64,000 bases of DNA from Corythucha ciliata (lineage: Eukaryota > Arthropoda > Insecta > Hemiptera > Tingidae), in contig CM075939.1 in the NCBI GenBank assembly GCA_038030265.1, positions 6,739,253-6,803,252 on the forward strand, in the 5' to 3' direction. The notes under the pieces are model-generated. The model made no database searches, was not told the DNA's origin, and saw only the letters and a program-made list of their open reading frames with translations. Below are positions 18,280 through 28,834 of this stretch, one piece after another (within the stretch, counting starts at the first letter, position 1; each line of letters opens with the position of its first letter). The position numbers and the translations under genes were made by a program.

Positions 18280-21140
18280 ATTACGCTAAAATTGAAGAAA
18301 AGCGCTTATTCGTGGCTTGGAAACAGCGCCGATTTTCAGCTGAAGTGGCGAAAAACACCCATTCGCAGCTAAAATGGATAAAAACGCTAATTCTCGGCTA
18401 AAATTGAGAAAAATTGCTAATTCGAGTATAGACTTGTTAAAAAGCATTCACAAATAATTCGAGAAAATGCAAATTCGCGGATTTTTGAGACAACTTCGTG
18501 GTTTAAATTGATTACTTAGACAACAATTTAGAAAAAGCTCTATAATTCCCAGATAGAACTGAGAAAATGTGATAATTATTTATTTTGCTGGAGTCTTTCT
18601 TCATTTCAGGAACTTCTTCTAAACTTTTAGCCATAAATTAGCGCTTTTGTCAATTTTAGCAGCCTAAATGAACGGGTTTTTCTTCATTTCAGTAACAAAG
18701 TTGCCCAAAAAATCCGTAATCGCGCGTTTTCTCAATTTCAGTTGTCAATAAGCACTTTTTCTAAATTTTTCTCGTGAATTAAGGGCCTTTTCTCAATTTT
18801 AGCACCGAATGAGCGCTTCCCCCCCCCCCACTCATTTTAGCTACTGTACTAATCGTGGTCACGCACAACACGGTTCGCACCAAATCGTACATGGCAACCA
18901 TGTTACCAGCTAATTCATGCTCGATAGAACTTGAATGCCGACAAATTTCTTCCCAATTAGCATTAATCTCACTTTTTATCTGAAATTGGCGTTTTTTCCT
19001 CAATTTCAGTTGTGAATTAGCACGTTTGCTCAATTTCTATGGCTGAAAATTGTAACTCTTAGTCTCAATTTTAACCGTGAATTAGCGTTTTTCTTTATTT
19101 TAGTTACGAAAGGCGATGATTTTTCTAAATTTCATTCGGAGATCAGTGGACTTTTGCAATTTTATCAGTGAATGTGCGCTTTTACTCAATTTCTGCCCCG
19201 AATTCTTCATTTTTGAAGTGAGTTAGCGATTTTGTTCTTGTTTGAAAATGCACTTTGTCCTTGAATTAGTGATTTTCATTAATTTTAGCCGCGAAATCAC
19301 GTTTTTCTTAATTTTACCCGCTAATTAGCAATTTTTCTCAATGTCAACGGTGAGTTAGCGTTTTTTTTTTTTTTTTTCTTCTATTTATAGCAGTGAATCA
19401 GCACTTTTTTTCAATTTGAGCCGCAGATTAGCGTTAGTCACGTATCAGCGGATTTTCTCAAAATACACCTCTGAATTAACGTTATTTCTCAATTTTAGTT
19501 GCTAAATATTATCTGTAGTTTTAGCCGCGAAGTACCGCATTTATTCAATTTTTTGCCCTCCGGCGAATCAACCGATCTCTCATATTGATGCGAATTTTTC
19601 GTTTTAGCTGCGAATGAGCGCTTGCTTGGGTGCTTTTTGCGATTTTGTGCTTTTTCTTAATTTTTGCCGCGAATTGGCGTTTTTCTCCCTTTTTAGCCGC
19701 GAGTTAGTGATTTTTTTTTCTCGGAGTCTGCTTCTAATTAATGTTTTTCCACTATTTTAGCCGCGACTAGGTATATTGGCACTTTTCCAATCTATTTGCT
19801 ACGTATTTGCCCCAAGATTGGAACCTGTAGCCGCGATTAATGAATTGTCTGAATTTCAGATGCGGATGAGCGGATTTTAGCCAGGAGCGCTGGGTAACGG
19901 AGGGTTTTATCAGTTCTAGCCGTTAATTAGCAGGTTTTATCCAATGTGTCCACGAGTTTTTCTCATATTTAAGCAGCATATTCACGCTTTTTCTCCATTT
20001 CAGCCGTGAATTCGCATTCACATAACCGCGTTTCCGGAATCTTACCCGCGAATTATAGCGGATGTTCTAAAATTGATCTGCGTTTTTCCCATTTCACACT
20101 AAATGATCGCTTTTTCCAAATTTTGGACACGATTTCTTTCCTAATTTTAGTCGCAAATTATTTCTCAAATTAACCGAGAATTGTCATTTTTCTCTATTTT
20201 AGCTGCGAATAAGCCGCAATTAACGCATTTTCTGTATTTTAGGTGAGGAATAGCGGATTTTAGGTAGGAATCAGCGAGCGGGGGGTTTTCCAGTTTTAGA
20301 CGTGAATTAGCGGGGTTTATAAGTTTTAGCCGCAAATTAGAGGGGTTTTATCATAATGTGTCCACACTTTTTCTCTATTTTAGCCGCGCGTTCCCTAAAT
20401 TTTAGTCGCGAATTAGGGATTTTTAAAAATTGATCCACGAATCTGCGTTTTTTTTCAGTGAATGAGCGCTTTTTCTCAATTGTTGACGCCAATCATTTCT
20501 TAATAATTTTAGCCGCAAATTACCGCTTTCACTCAATTTCAGCTCCAAATTATCGGATTTACTCAATATTCGCGAATTAGCATTTTCTTCCTTTAGACAT
20601 GAGACTCACAATATCGCGAATATTCAGCCAGGAAAATTCCACTTTTGTAGATATTTGCTTTCAACATGTTGCTTTGAGGATTTTGGCCCGGATTCCATGG
20701 TCACCAAAAAAAGACTACCGAAACTCGAAATTTGGCGGAAATAAAAACAAGACACTGGCAATTTCACGGGTATTAATACCGAAAACTAGCAATATCACCG
20801 ATACAATTAGACAATTCCGCAGATTTTAAGTCCATTGTGAGGTAATTTCATGGCTATATTTGCCAGACTTTGGATGCAGTCGTGGCTGGGCTAGGCCTTG
20901 GTACACGGCCGCAAAAAAGGGCCGAAATTAGCAATTTCGCATATATTAAGCTCTTATTGATGTAATTCTTCGATTTTATCTCTCAATTTTACCTGGACAT
21001 TGCCGCAGGCAAACTTGAAAATTGTATCCTCAATTCGAGCTGCGCATTAGCGCTCTTCCTTTTTATCCGCGAATTAGTGATATTCACAATTTTAGCAGCG
21101 AATTGGTGACATTTTTTAACTTTTATCGTGGAATTAGAAA
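18280..21140 (+). repeat. Degenerate ~30-bp minisatellite, family A, array 2
   Basis: From 18280 to about 18560 the units are in complement (GCTAAAATTGAGAAAA, CGCTAATTCGCGG). From about 18600 to 20600 and again near 21030-21140 they are in the plus sense (TTTTAGCCGCGAATTAGCG). About 20590-21000 is less clear. Unit sequence is highly diverged. Short ORFs in this range are products of the repeat. Confidence 0.8.
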
Positions 21141-21349
21141 TTTTATTAATTTTAACCAGGGACTTCAAAGAACAGGCATCTGGCGGACCTACACGGCTAC
21201 GGCGGGCGGGAAACTGAATCTTCACGCTCTAAAAATAGCATACTCGTACTCAGATACGGTTCCAGGATTTGCTCAAGCGAGGGGCTTGGGCTTGGGGGAT
21301 TGTGTGCTTCGCTCGACTGACTAAAAATGGCTTGATAGGAAAGTAATTT

Positions 21350-21612
21350 ACTACTTAAAAACTGCTAAAATGACTATAATCGCGCCCCCAAATGGCAAAA
21401 CTGACGATTCTTGCTTTTAAAATGTCTGTTTGTGCCCTAAAAATTGGCATTTACCACTCTATAAAACCGCCAAAATGACTTCAAGCGCCCTAAAATAGCC
21501 AAATTGGCGATTCTCGCTCTAAAATGGCCAAAATTACTCTAGGCGGCCTAGAAATGCCTTAACATATTATTCCTGTCTATGCCCTAACTGCCTGTAAATG
21601 CCCTAACTGACC
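21350..21612 (+). repeat. ~30-bp minisatellite, family C, array 1
   Basis: Units resemble CGCCCTAAAATGGCCAAACTGACGATTCT with much divergence. The same unit type fills the hAT-like element at 44990-45832. Confidence 0.65.
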
Positions 21613-21626
21613 GTGGCACTGTTCAG

Positions 21627-21665
21627 ACCAGTGGCGTGCCCAGAATTTTTTCTTGGGAGGGGTTT
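21627..21665 (+). mobile_element. hAT-like terminus CAGTGGCGTGCCCAG
   Basis: Reads CAGTGGCGTGCCCAG, then TTTTTTCTTGGGAGGGGTTT. This closely matches the right end (in complement) of the complete element at 44990-45832. No partner end was found, so only one terminus is annotated. Confidence 0.5.
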
Positions 21666-22220
21666 TCAAATTACAAAATCAGGATCTGGATGGACCTCTT
21701 CTTTGTCGTAAATAGCGCCGAAGAAATTGACTTGACCTGTATTGATGAGACACTTCTTACTGTTGAAAACCAGTCCATTTTTCTTTGCGACTTCTATCAA
21801 GTTTAACAAATTGGAATTATGTTCAGTCAAAGTTTTCCCAAAACCGATGATATCATCGGCTGTGCTCACAATACCTGGGCAATTTCCTACTATTTCGTCC
21901 ATCTTCTGTTGGAAAATATCTTGGGCTACCCGGAGGCCCATGGGCATACGTAAGTAAGCGAATTTGCCGCAAGGGGTATTGAAAGTTGTCAATGGGACGC
22001 TTTCATCGTCGAGAACTACGGACCAGTATCCGCTTTTAGCGTCAAGTTTACTGAAAAATTTAGATCCATTCATCTTGTGGGTGAGTTCCTCGAGAGTTGG
22101 AGTTCGATGGTACGTCCTTTTTATAGCCTTACTCAAGTCGCGGGCATCAAGGCATACTCTCAAACTATTATCGGGCTTCTTAACGGTTACCATATGACTG
22201 ACCCAAATTCGTTGCTTCAT
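21666..22220 (-). pseudogene. pol: Gypsy RT fragment
   Basis: 184 codons of Ty3/gypsy reverse transcriptase: HMVTVKKPDNSLRVCLDARDL, FFSKLDAKSGYWSV, LTTFNTPCGKFAYLRMPMGL and the active-site block STADDIIGFG, ending HPDPDFVI at a stop. This is a different lineage from the provirus at 5-12 kb. RNase H and integrase are missing; the fragment stops next to a hAT-like terminus. The link to the upstream piece (22233-22508) needs a frameshift and an in-frame stop. It is dead. Confidence 0.85.
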
Positions 22221-22232
22221 CCATGCTCTTGA

Positions 22233-22508
22233 TTATTCCGTTGTCCACCGCAGATGAATAGGAAATTTCCTAGCAGAATGAATTACGGGTCGAACTGATG
22301 GATCTGTTTGGATCTTGACTTTTCCGTGAAACTTTCCAATCTGATTGAATTGTCCTTCACAGTAACGTTTCAAAACTTCTATATTTATTTGTTTCGAAGA
22401 AACTGAGTTAACAGAGCAGTGAAGCGAAATTAAATTTAAATCAAGAAGTGAAGGGAGGCCAAGAATAGCAGGACCCGGCGATTCAACGATGAAGAATTCT
22501 GTAGTCAT
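22233..22508 (-). pseudogene. pol: Gypsy pol fragment: end of protease and pre-RT linker
   Basis: Reads GPAILGLPSLLDLNLISL (protease C-terminal block), then GQFNQIGKFHGKVKIQTDPSVRPVIHSARKFPIHLR, the conserved segment before RT in this gypsy clade. It ends at a stop before RT. It continues the decayed minus-strand element. Confidence 0.8.
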
Positions 22509-23060
22509 CCATCGATTTGCGTATAGGAACAGTCAACCTCAATCGTTCCATAGTGCTTGATTTCAGATCCGTTATACGCTTTTAGACAGACGTTAGTGGG
22601 CATTATTAGTGTCGAGATTTTTGGGGGAAATTTATTTTGTAGAATGCGAAGAGGGATCGTGTTTTTCTGAGCCCCAGTGTCTAGTTTCATTTCTACTGTG
22701 ACATAGGCATTTTTGGTTGGTATTTTGACGGTAACTTGAGCGTATGCTTCATCTTGGCTGTTGTTCCTTGACGTATTGTGTTCATCGATGGTGACGTTGT
22801 CAAACATGTAGGATAAACGTATATCCTCTGGGCCCGGAAGTGATTTTGAGAGTTCATCGATTTGTGTGTTTTTTATGGATGGATCCTCTTCCAATGAATG
22901 CAATTTAAAATTCCGTGGTAAAACGCGATTATTGGCGTGGCTGCTAGCAGATCCACAGAAGTTTTTCCAATGGTTATTTTTTTCGCATAACAAACACTTT
23001 TTACCGAACGCCTGACAGAGTTCCTTTTTAGTGAACGAATGATGGAGGCCAATATTTCTA
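22505..23060 (-). pseudogene. gag-pol: Gypsy gag end with zinc knuckle and protease
   Basis: The frame carries a CX2CX4HX4C zinc knuckle (CLLCEKNNHWKNFC, near 22960-23000) and then about 100 residues later the protease motif KLDTGAQKNTIP. The knuckle marks a clade distinct from errantiviruses. It ends in TQIDG and a stop; the protease continues in another frame. The frame is open upstream of 22993 without an ATG. Confidence 0.8.
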
Positions 23061-23079
23061 CAGCTTCGTTGAGTTGCCG

Positions 23080-23280
23080 CTACACGAGCAATAGAGGCTT
23101 CAGGCCTTCAGGCATAGATAATGTTGTTGAATACCTGCAGATCCGCGACTCAGTTGCCTCAATTTTCCGGCCCAAGGCGACAGCTTTTTCGAAAGTCATG
23201 CTCTTGTCCGATTGGAGAAGGTCTTTTCGGAGTTTGGAGTTTATCGTCCCGGCGATAATTTGATCGAGAATGCGATCCAT
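23080..23280 (-). pseudogene. gag: Gypsy gag fragment
   Basis: 66 codons with the MDRILDQIIAGTINSKLRKDLL and TFEKAVALGRKIE blocks, typical of the gag just before the zinc knuckle in gypsy elements. The upstream gag and LTR are not visible. Confidence 0.65.
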
Positions 23281-23551
23281 CGGCCCGAGAATTTTTTGTA
23301 CGCGTAAGTTCGTAATAAACTAGGCTGCCACCATGTTATGTTTTAATCAAAGTCATATGGAAAACCAAGTTATTCGACTTCCCATGATTTCTATATAAAA
23401 AAAATGAAGCGGTTTGTGGGTTGGGACTTTTGCACCCGATTGTCTGCGCTTCGTCACCTTGAGGGCTAAAATCCGCTAAATACAACATTTCTACAAAAAC
23501 CAAAAGTTGAAAGAAACATATGTTATCAAGATAGATATCACGCTTGAGGCT

Positions 23552-23742
23552 GGTCGTCCACTGGAAGCGTTTTCGAGCGGCGCTACAACGAGCGACACCG
23601 AGCGTACATACAAAAAGACATAAATAGAATTCACTTCCGCTAAGCCTGCAGTGGACGATGTCACATTCAATGTGAGGCTTTGGGATGTACGCTTGTTGTC
23701 GCGCGTTGCAGCGCCGCTCGAAAACGCTTCCAGTGGACGACC
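23552..23742. mobile_element. 191-bp hairpin MITE
   Basis: Terminal inverted repeats of about 40 bp: GGTCGTCCACTGGAAGCG, TTTTCGAGCGGCGCT and so on at 23552-23593, complement at 23701-23742. The centre repeats the theme (CTGCAGTGGACGATG). GC-rich relative to surroundings. No clear target duplication. Confidence 0.75.
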
Positions 23743-24944
23743 GACCTGAATGTTGATCCGCGTTCACGAAGATTTTTCCGTGACGCGCTGGAAATCGGAG
23801 CTAAGTAAGGTAAGATTGAGACTTATTATTTTTCAATACATACTAGGTAAGTTATTCAAATAATTTATAGAAGTATGCCATTTTTAAAAGGGTAAAATGC
23901 CGATGACATGTTTGTTCCCCACTGCACAAATGGTTTGACCCTTCAATTGGATGGTCGGTCGTGGACAAAGTTTCGTTTTGTATAACGATCGGCGGTAATT
24001 TACATAATATTCACCTGTTCAGTGTGAAAATTTCGATTTAGACCTATCATGCTATACTGCACGTTTCCGATCCATTAGTCATACATTTGGGAGGGTGTAC
24101 TGGTAGGGAAATAAATAATGTACCGTGGACTGACTCATACACCGACACAGGAGAATGGCTGGTGTCGGATCGGACGGGTGAATGATGGAGTGAAGGGCCG
24201 GTCTTTACTCCCAAAAACTCCTGGCGCCCTATTCAGAGATGTCGAAAAAAAATGCTGCAAGTCCGGGTTACAACGAGAGATAATGTTATTTCTTATTCGA
24301 CGTCCCTGGATCCCTCTTGCGGCATTTTCTTCCCCTGCTCTCATTTCATTCAATTTTTTTAACCATTCAAAATTCACAACACATTCAAATTCAGGCTTTG
24401 CAAAACTATCAAAGCAAACTCGTGTTAAAGAACATGTTCGTACATAATATAACCTACAAATCCATTGCAAACATGAAGGAACGTGACCTCCCGTCCCACT
24501 TAACATAGGCGACTTTTGTTTTATTGATGCTACAGCCAATTTTCGTCATATTTCAGTACCCTGTGGTGATCGAAAAGAGGGCGAAAGCTATTGGCATGGA
24601 ATATTTACAGCTGCCTGTGAAGTCCTTGCGGTGACCCCCACTCCATAGTACAACCAAATGCTTCGGTGAGTGTTCAGTAAATGCCATAGCTAATAACTTA
24701 ACTTTAACAACTATTGTTCATTGAAATGTATCATTGTAACAGACGACTAAGCCTGGGCACGATGCAATGAAAGCGCGAGAATTTTCAAGAAGAAAGAGAT
24801 GCGGATTATAGCTAAACGCTGCGTCACATACTTAAAATTTGGGAAGATGTGGTCAAAAAATCCAAAGATTCGCCGATTGAAAAAAGGTTACTGGGAAGTA
24901 CTTGAGAGCTTGAAACATCCCCGCGTGTAATTCTAAACTATTTT
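23743..24944. other. No recognised feature
   Basis: ORFs up to 134 codons on both strands around 24118-24539 overlap each other and match nothing I recognise. Confidence 0.4.
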
Positions 24945-26385
24945 AGTCCGGAGGTTAACGACATCAACTTAGCAAATAATCATTAAGCGATGCCACTTGG
25001 CAGGAATGTTCTATAAACCTGTAAGATGATTTTAAGACCAAGTCCCCACCAATGCCTACCTGCAATCACGGTCCATCACCCCCTCAAAAGTTCAAATTTG
25101 ACATAACTCGACAGTCGGCATCCATAGCAGGCAGAAATATTCCGTTTGCGCCAGATTGAACAACTTCGTATCTTAAGTCCCGCAGGGGAGCATTAGTTTG
25201 GGCTCCACGAGAGCCAAACAAACGACGCTTCGGTGGACATACATAATATGATCAGGAGAACGATATATTTTTTTCTGAGGCCGGATCAACCTTTTCATCG
25301 GATGTTTTGGTGTCAAATGCAGAGGGTGATCTCTACGAGACCTCACAAAGCTCCAAAAGGGAAAGTCAAATTATCCAGCGTGTAGGAGCACTAGTAACAT
25401 TCGCCCGAATCTCGATGACCAAGGCTTGTATTTATACCTGAATTTTTACGGTCAACTTTACGTGAAATTGTATTCATTGCTTCACACTCACTGGCGAGCA
25501 CACCGTTAACAAAAAAAAATAAATAAATAAAAATAAAATGGGGCTCGCGGGGCCTTAATATACAGTTTATGTGTGCATGAAACAACTGTACACTACTCAC
25601 CTATTTATTATCGTCGTACTCTCCATCGAAATTGTTTGAGTGATACAGCTCCGCGAAAGTCTTCTTAACTCCAGAGTTTGATTTTAAGAAAAAGTACCAG
25701 CGATCCTTCGTGCAATGATCAGTATCACTTTAAAAAATGTATAACATGGTGGTGATATTCTGGAAATAAGGCCCAGAGAACACGAGTTTAGATTGGGGGG
25801 GGGGGTTCTGTCTTTTGGTGTGATGGGATGACAATAATTTCATGTAAAATCGACCGCAAAACGTTGGGTACAAGCCTTATTGGTGACCAAGATTCGGACA
25901 AATGCTAGGAGTACTCGTCCACGCCGGACTATTTTGATACCCCTTTCAGGGCATTGTGAGGGGTTACAGAAGTCACCCACTGCATTTGAGGTGGAAACAG
26001 CCGATGAACAATTTGATCCTGCATCAGAAAAAAATATCATTCTCCGGATCATATATGTATGCAAATGTCCACCGCAGTGTCGTTTGGCTGTCGTGGAGGC
26101 CAAACTAAGCACCCCAGGGTCTTCCGGTCGGACTCAAAGTAGTTCTAACGGCATATTTCTATCTGCCATGGTTGCCGAGTTAACACAAATTTGAGCACTA
26201 GAGGGGGGGGGGCTGTAATTGCAGGTGGGCATGGTTGGGGCTTGGTCTTGAAAACATCTTACAGGTATATAGAACATTCCTGCCTAGTGACATCACTTAG
26301 TTTGCCTAAATTCGCATAGTGTACGCAATGTTAGCCTAAAACTTGCCCTTTAACTTCCGGACTATTTTGCCCACATTACAAAGCT
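24945..26385. repeat. Large diverged inverted repeat (~500-bp arms)
   Basis: Arm 24945-25440 and arm 25868-26385 are inverted copies. Shared words, in complement, are GGCAGGAATGTTCTATA, ACCTGTAAGATG, AAGACCAAG-CCC, GGTGGACAT, ATGATC-GGAGAA and ACCAAGGCTTGTA. Divergence and indels are considerable and reading frames are not kept between the arms, so it is probably non-coding. The spacer 25441-25867 has no recognised content apart from a poly-G run near 25797. Confidence 0.7.
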
Positions 26386-26504
26386 TAAACAACGTCGTAT
26401 GCGTGGCATTGATGTAGTTAAATAACTATAACGATATGAAATTTGATTCTCTGTGCCGTTCACTTTGTCGTCTTGGTGCACACGATGAATTCTCTACTGT
26501 CTAT

Positions 26505-27150
26505 GTTACGGTAAAAGACTGACGGTTGGTTAATCTTAGCACTTACCAGTAAATCCTAGCATTCACCAGCGACGTTGGTTTCAGTTCACATGATTAATTA
26601 ATTTCGGACTTTTACCACTCGGAATACGGTAAATCTTATATGATTCTCATGCAAGCATGATAAAAGTCCGAAATGCCTCAAATAAAGAACCAGACAGTTT
26701 TGGTGAATGTACGTAACGTAATCCCCACCATCCCTTGGTCCACTGCTCCACCACGCAAGCTTCTCCCGCGTCCTTGAAATCCTCCCTCTACCAACCAACT
26801 TCCCCATGACACATATCACTCATCTCCCCTTGAAATGAACGGTTGAAATGATCACTCCTGACTTAATTACTGCCTAATTTACAATTTGAGGAGAATTAAA
26901 AAGAAGGAGAGGCGAGGTAGATCGTGAGGAGCAGAGGTCTGCGTAGTTCAACACTCACCAACACCGCTAGGGGATACCGCACATTAACCAAAAGTGCCTG
27001 GTAAAAGCCCGGTGCTTCCGCTTTTTAGGAGAAGTTTCCGACTTTCATGAATCATTCGAACTTTAATCAACGCTATTGGTGAATGCTAGAACTTACCGGT
27101 AAATACTAAGATTTACCAACCGTCGGTCTTTTACTGCGACATCTACACAG
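26505..27150. mobile_element. Inverted-repeat element
   Basis: Left arm near 26508-26595 and right arm near 27049-27142 match in complement: TAAAAGAC-GACGGTTGGT, AATCTTAG, TTACC-GTAA and CTAGCATTCACCA. It is MITE-like, with no transposase. The exact ends are uncertain. Confidence 0.55.
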
Positions 27151-28682
27151 CGAAGATGCTCTTCAACCAATACGGATGCATCAGATAAGTTTTCCTTTTA
27201 TTCAGAATATCTATGGCATGATTATTTTCGTTTGTTTTCAGAGCTTTTGGAATTTCTGATTGCGTATAAATTTCATGATAGCAGCTACATAACGCTTAGA
27301 TCAAGAACCTCTTCAAGTCGGTTGAAAAATTGTACATCGACCTGGTGTTCGCGTATCGAGAACAATGCAAAAGGAATTGTCCAAGAGAAACGTTGCATAA
27401 GCAACAGCAGTCTAGTTGCGTCCGGATTTGTGAAGGCCGATTTTGAAATGGTACAGTTGAGGCGCACTACCGATAAGGAAAATTATTTGATGCATCCCCT
27501 ACATTCAGCCTACGTTTCTATACGTATATTCCCTCCATCCCATAGCTTACTATAATAAGTTACCCTGGAGACACCATGAGGAGCTTGGCTGATTTGCCTC
27601 CCAAGGAGTTTGTTCTCCCCGTATGTGCGGAAATTACGGTCGTCATATAATAGTAATGAAACTCACTGTGGCAAAATCTGAAAACTTACCATTTTAACAA
27701 CTTCTGTCCATCTCTTTCATGCCCAACCTCATCATTCCTGAACGTATTGGCCCCTTATTCACAAGTTTTGCTTGTTTTACGGTGGCCTTGGCAAGTTTGC
27801 ACTTGCATTTTATGTACGTCCGGCTCCTTCAGAGCCGGAACCAATTTCGAATGGAAGGACTACATGGGAAGCGAAGGACGCAACTGATTTTTCCCTGTTG
27901 GGTGTATGTAAATGTTGAATAGTACATTAGTTTGCACCGACTCCGAGCCATAACATTTTTTCTGGGTAGAGACGGGTCAGCAGCAATAAGGGGGGGGGGG
28001 GCTTGATGACCGGCATTCTTTATCAGCATCCCTACAAAAACCGGACCTCTTGAAACTGAATAAATAATAATTAGAGCCCAGCGAACTTATAGTTTATTTC
28101 CTCTCCTTTACTGATTGAGTTTTATCAATTATTGCTTGAACATTCGCCGCCTCTTCGAAAATATATTTTTTTGAATTTGGCGGGTTTTAGCCCTTTTATT
28201 ATTTCAACGGGAGCAAATTTGCCAACCCACAAAAAAATTCACTTTTTTTTCGAGTCGAATAACTTGGTTTTCCACAAAGTCGTATAGATACCAAGTCATT
28301 TCTCTTCTGATAACGCGTGGTCACTAAAGCTAGAGGGAAAATTGCTCCCGCCAGAGCGCCACATGACATTTGGTTCCAAAATTTGGCGGTTCGTAAAACG
28401 CTCATGAACAAATAAACAAATAATTTATTAAACCAAATGAAAACTATGAATATCTGGTCAATCACGACATAATAGTAATGAATAGTGGATGAATGGTTCT
28501 AGCAGACTAAAACTGAAGAAGAATTCCGTTGAGCTAAAAAAGTTTATTGTATCTATTGAAACTGTGTTGTTTCACGATGTTTTGTCACGTTCAGCAAGAT
28601 CTTGGGCATTCTCAAGCGTTAGGTGAGCATGATGTTTCTTCCATCTCCTCTGCAGACCGAACGTTGAGGGCGAGTTTCACCC

Positions 28683-28689
<7 letters not shown>
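27151..28689. other. No recognised gene; a repeat shared with 33.3 kb
   Basis: 28298-28400 (complement) shares the words GACCAAATGT, GCGCTCTGGCGGGA and a following segment with 33313-33412. The word GGAAAACCAAGTTATTCGACT also recurs near 23355. ORFs here are short and unrecognised. Confidence 0.4.

Positions 28690-28712
<23 letters not shown>
28690..28712. repeat. (GA)n microsatellite at the LINE 3' end
   Basis: An uninterrupted GA run abutting the 3' untranslated end of the minus-strand LINE. Confidence 0.85.
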
Positions 28713-28713
<1 letters not shown>

Positions 28714-28834
28714 TATTTATTATGAGCACCTAAGTAGGTAACATAATCGTCAACAGAAACAATAAATTCAAATAAATTAAGTTAAAAACAGAGTTATGTT
28801 AACAATAACTTGAGCTTACGTGACGAGATAATTA

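Noticed and set aside
15710..21140. Possible CRISPR-like array
   Set aside because: The repeats are degenerate with no conserved repeat/spacer division, and the context is eukaryotic.
24118..24539. Overlapping 109- and 134-codon ORFs
   Set aside because: Opposite strands of the same DNA, with no recognised content and no supporting start or splice context.
25840..26194. ORFs of 90-104 codons on both strands
   Set aside because: They lie in one arm of the large inverted repeat, and the frame is not kept in the other arm.
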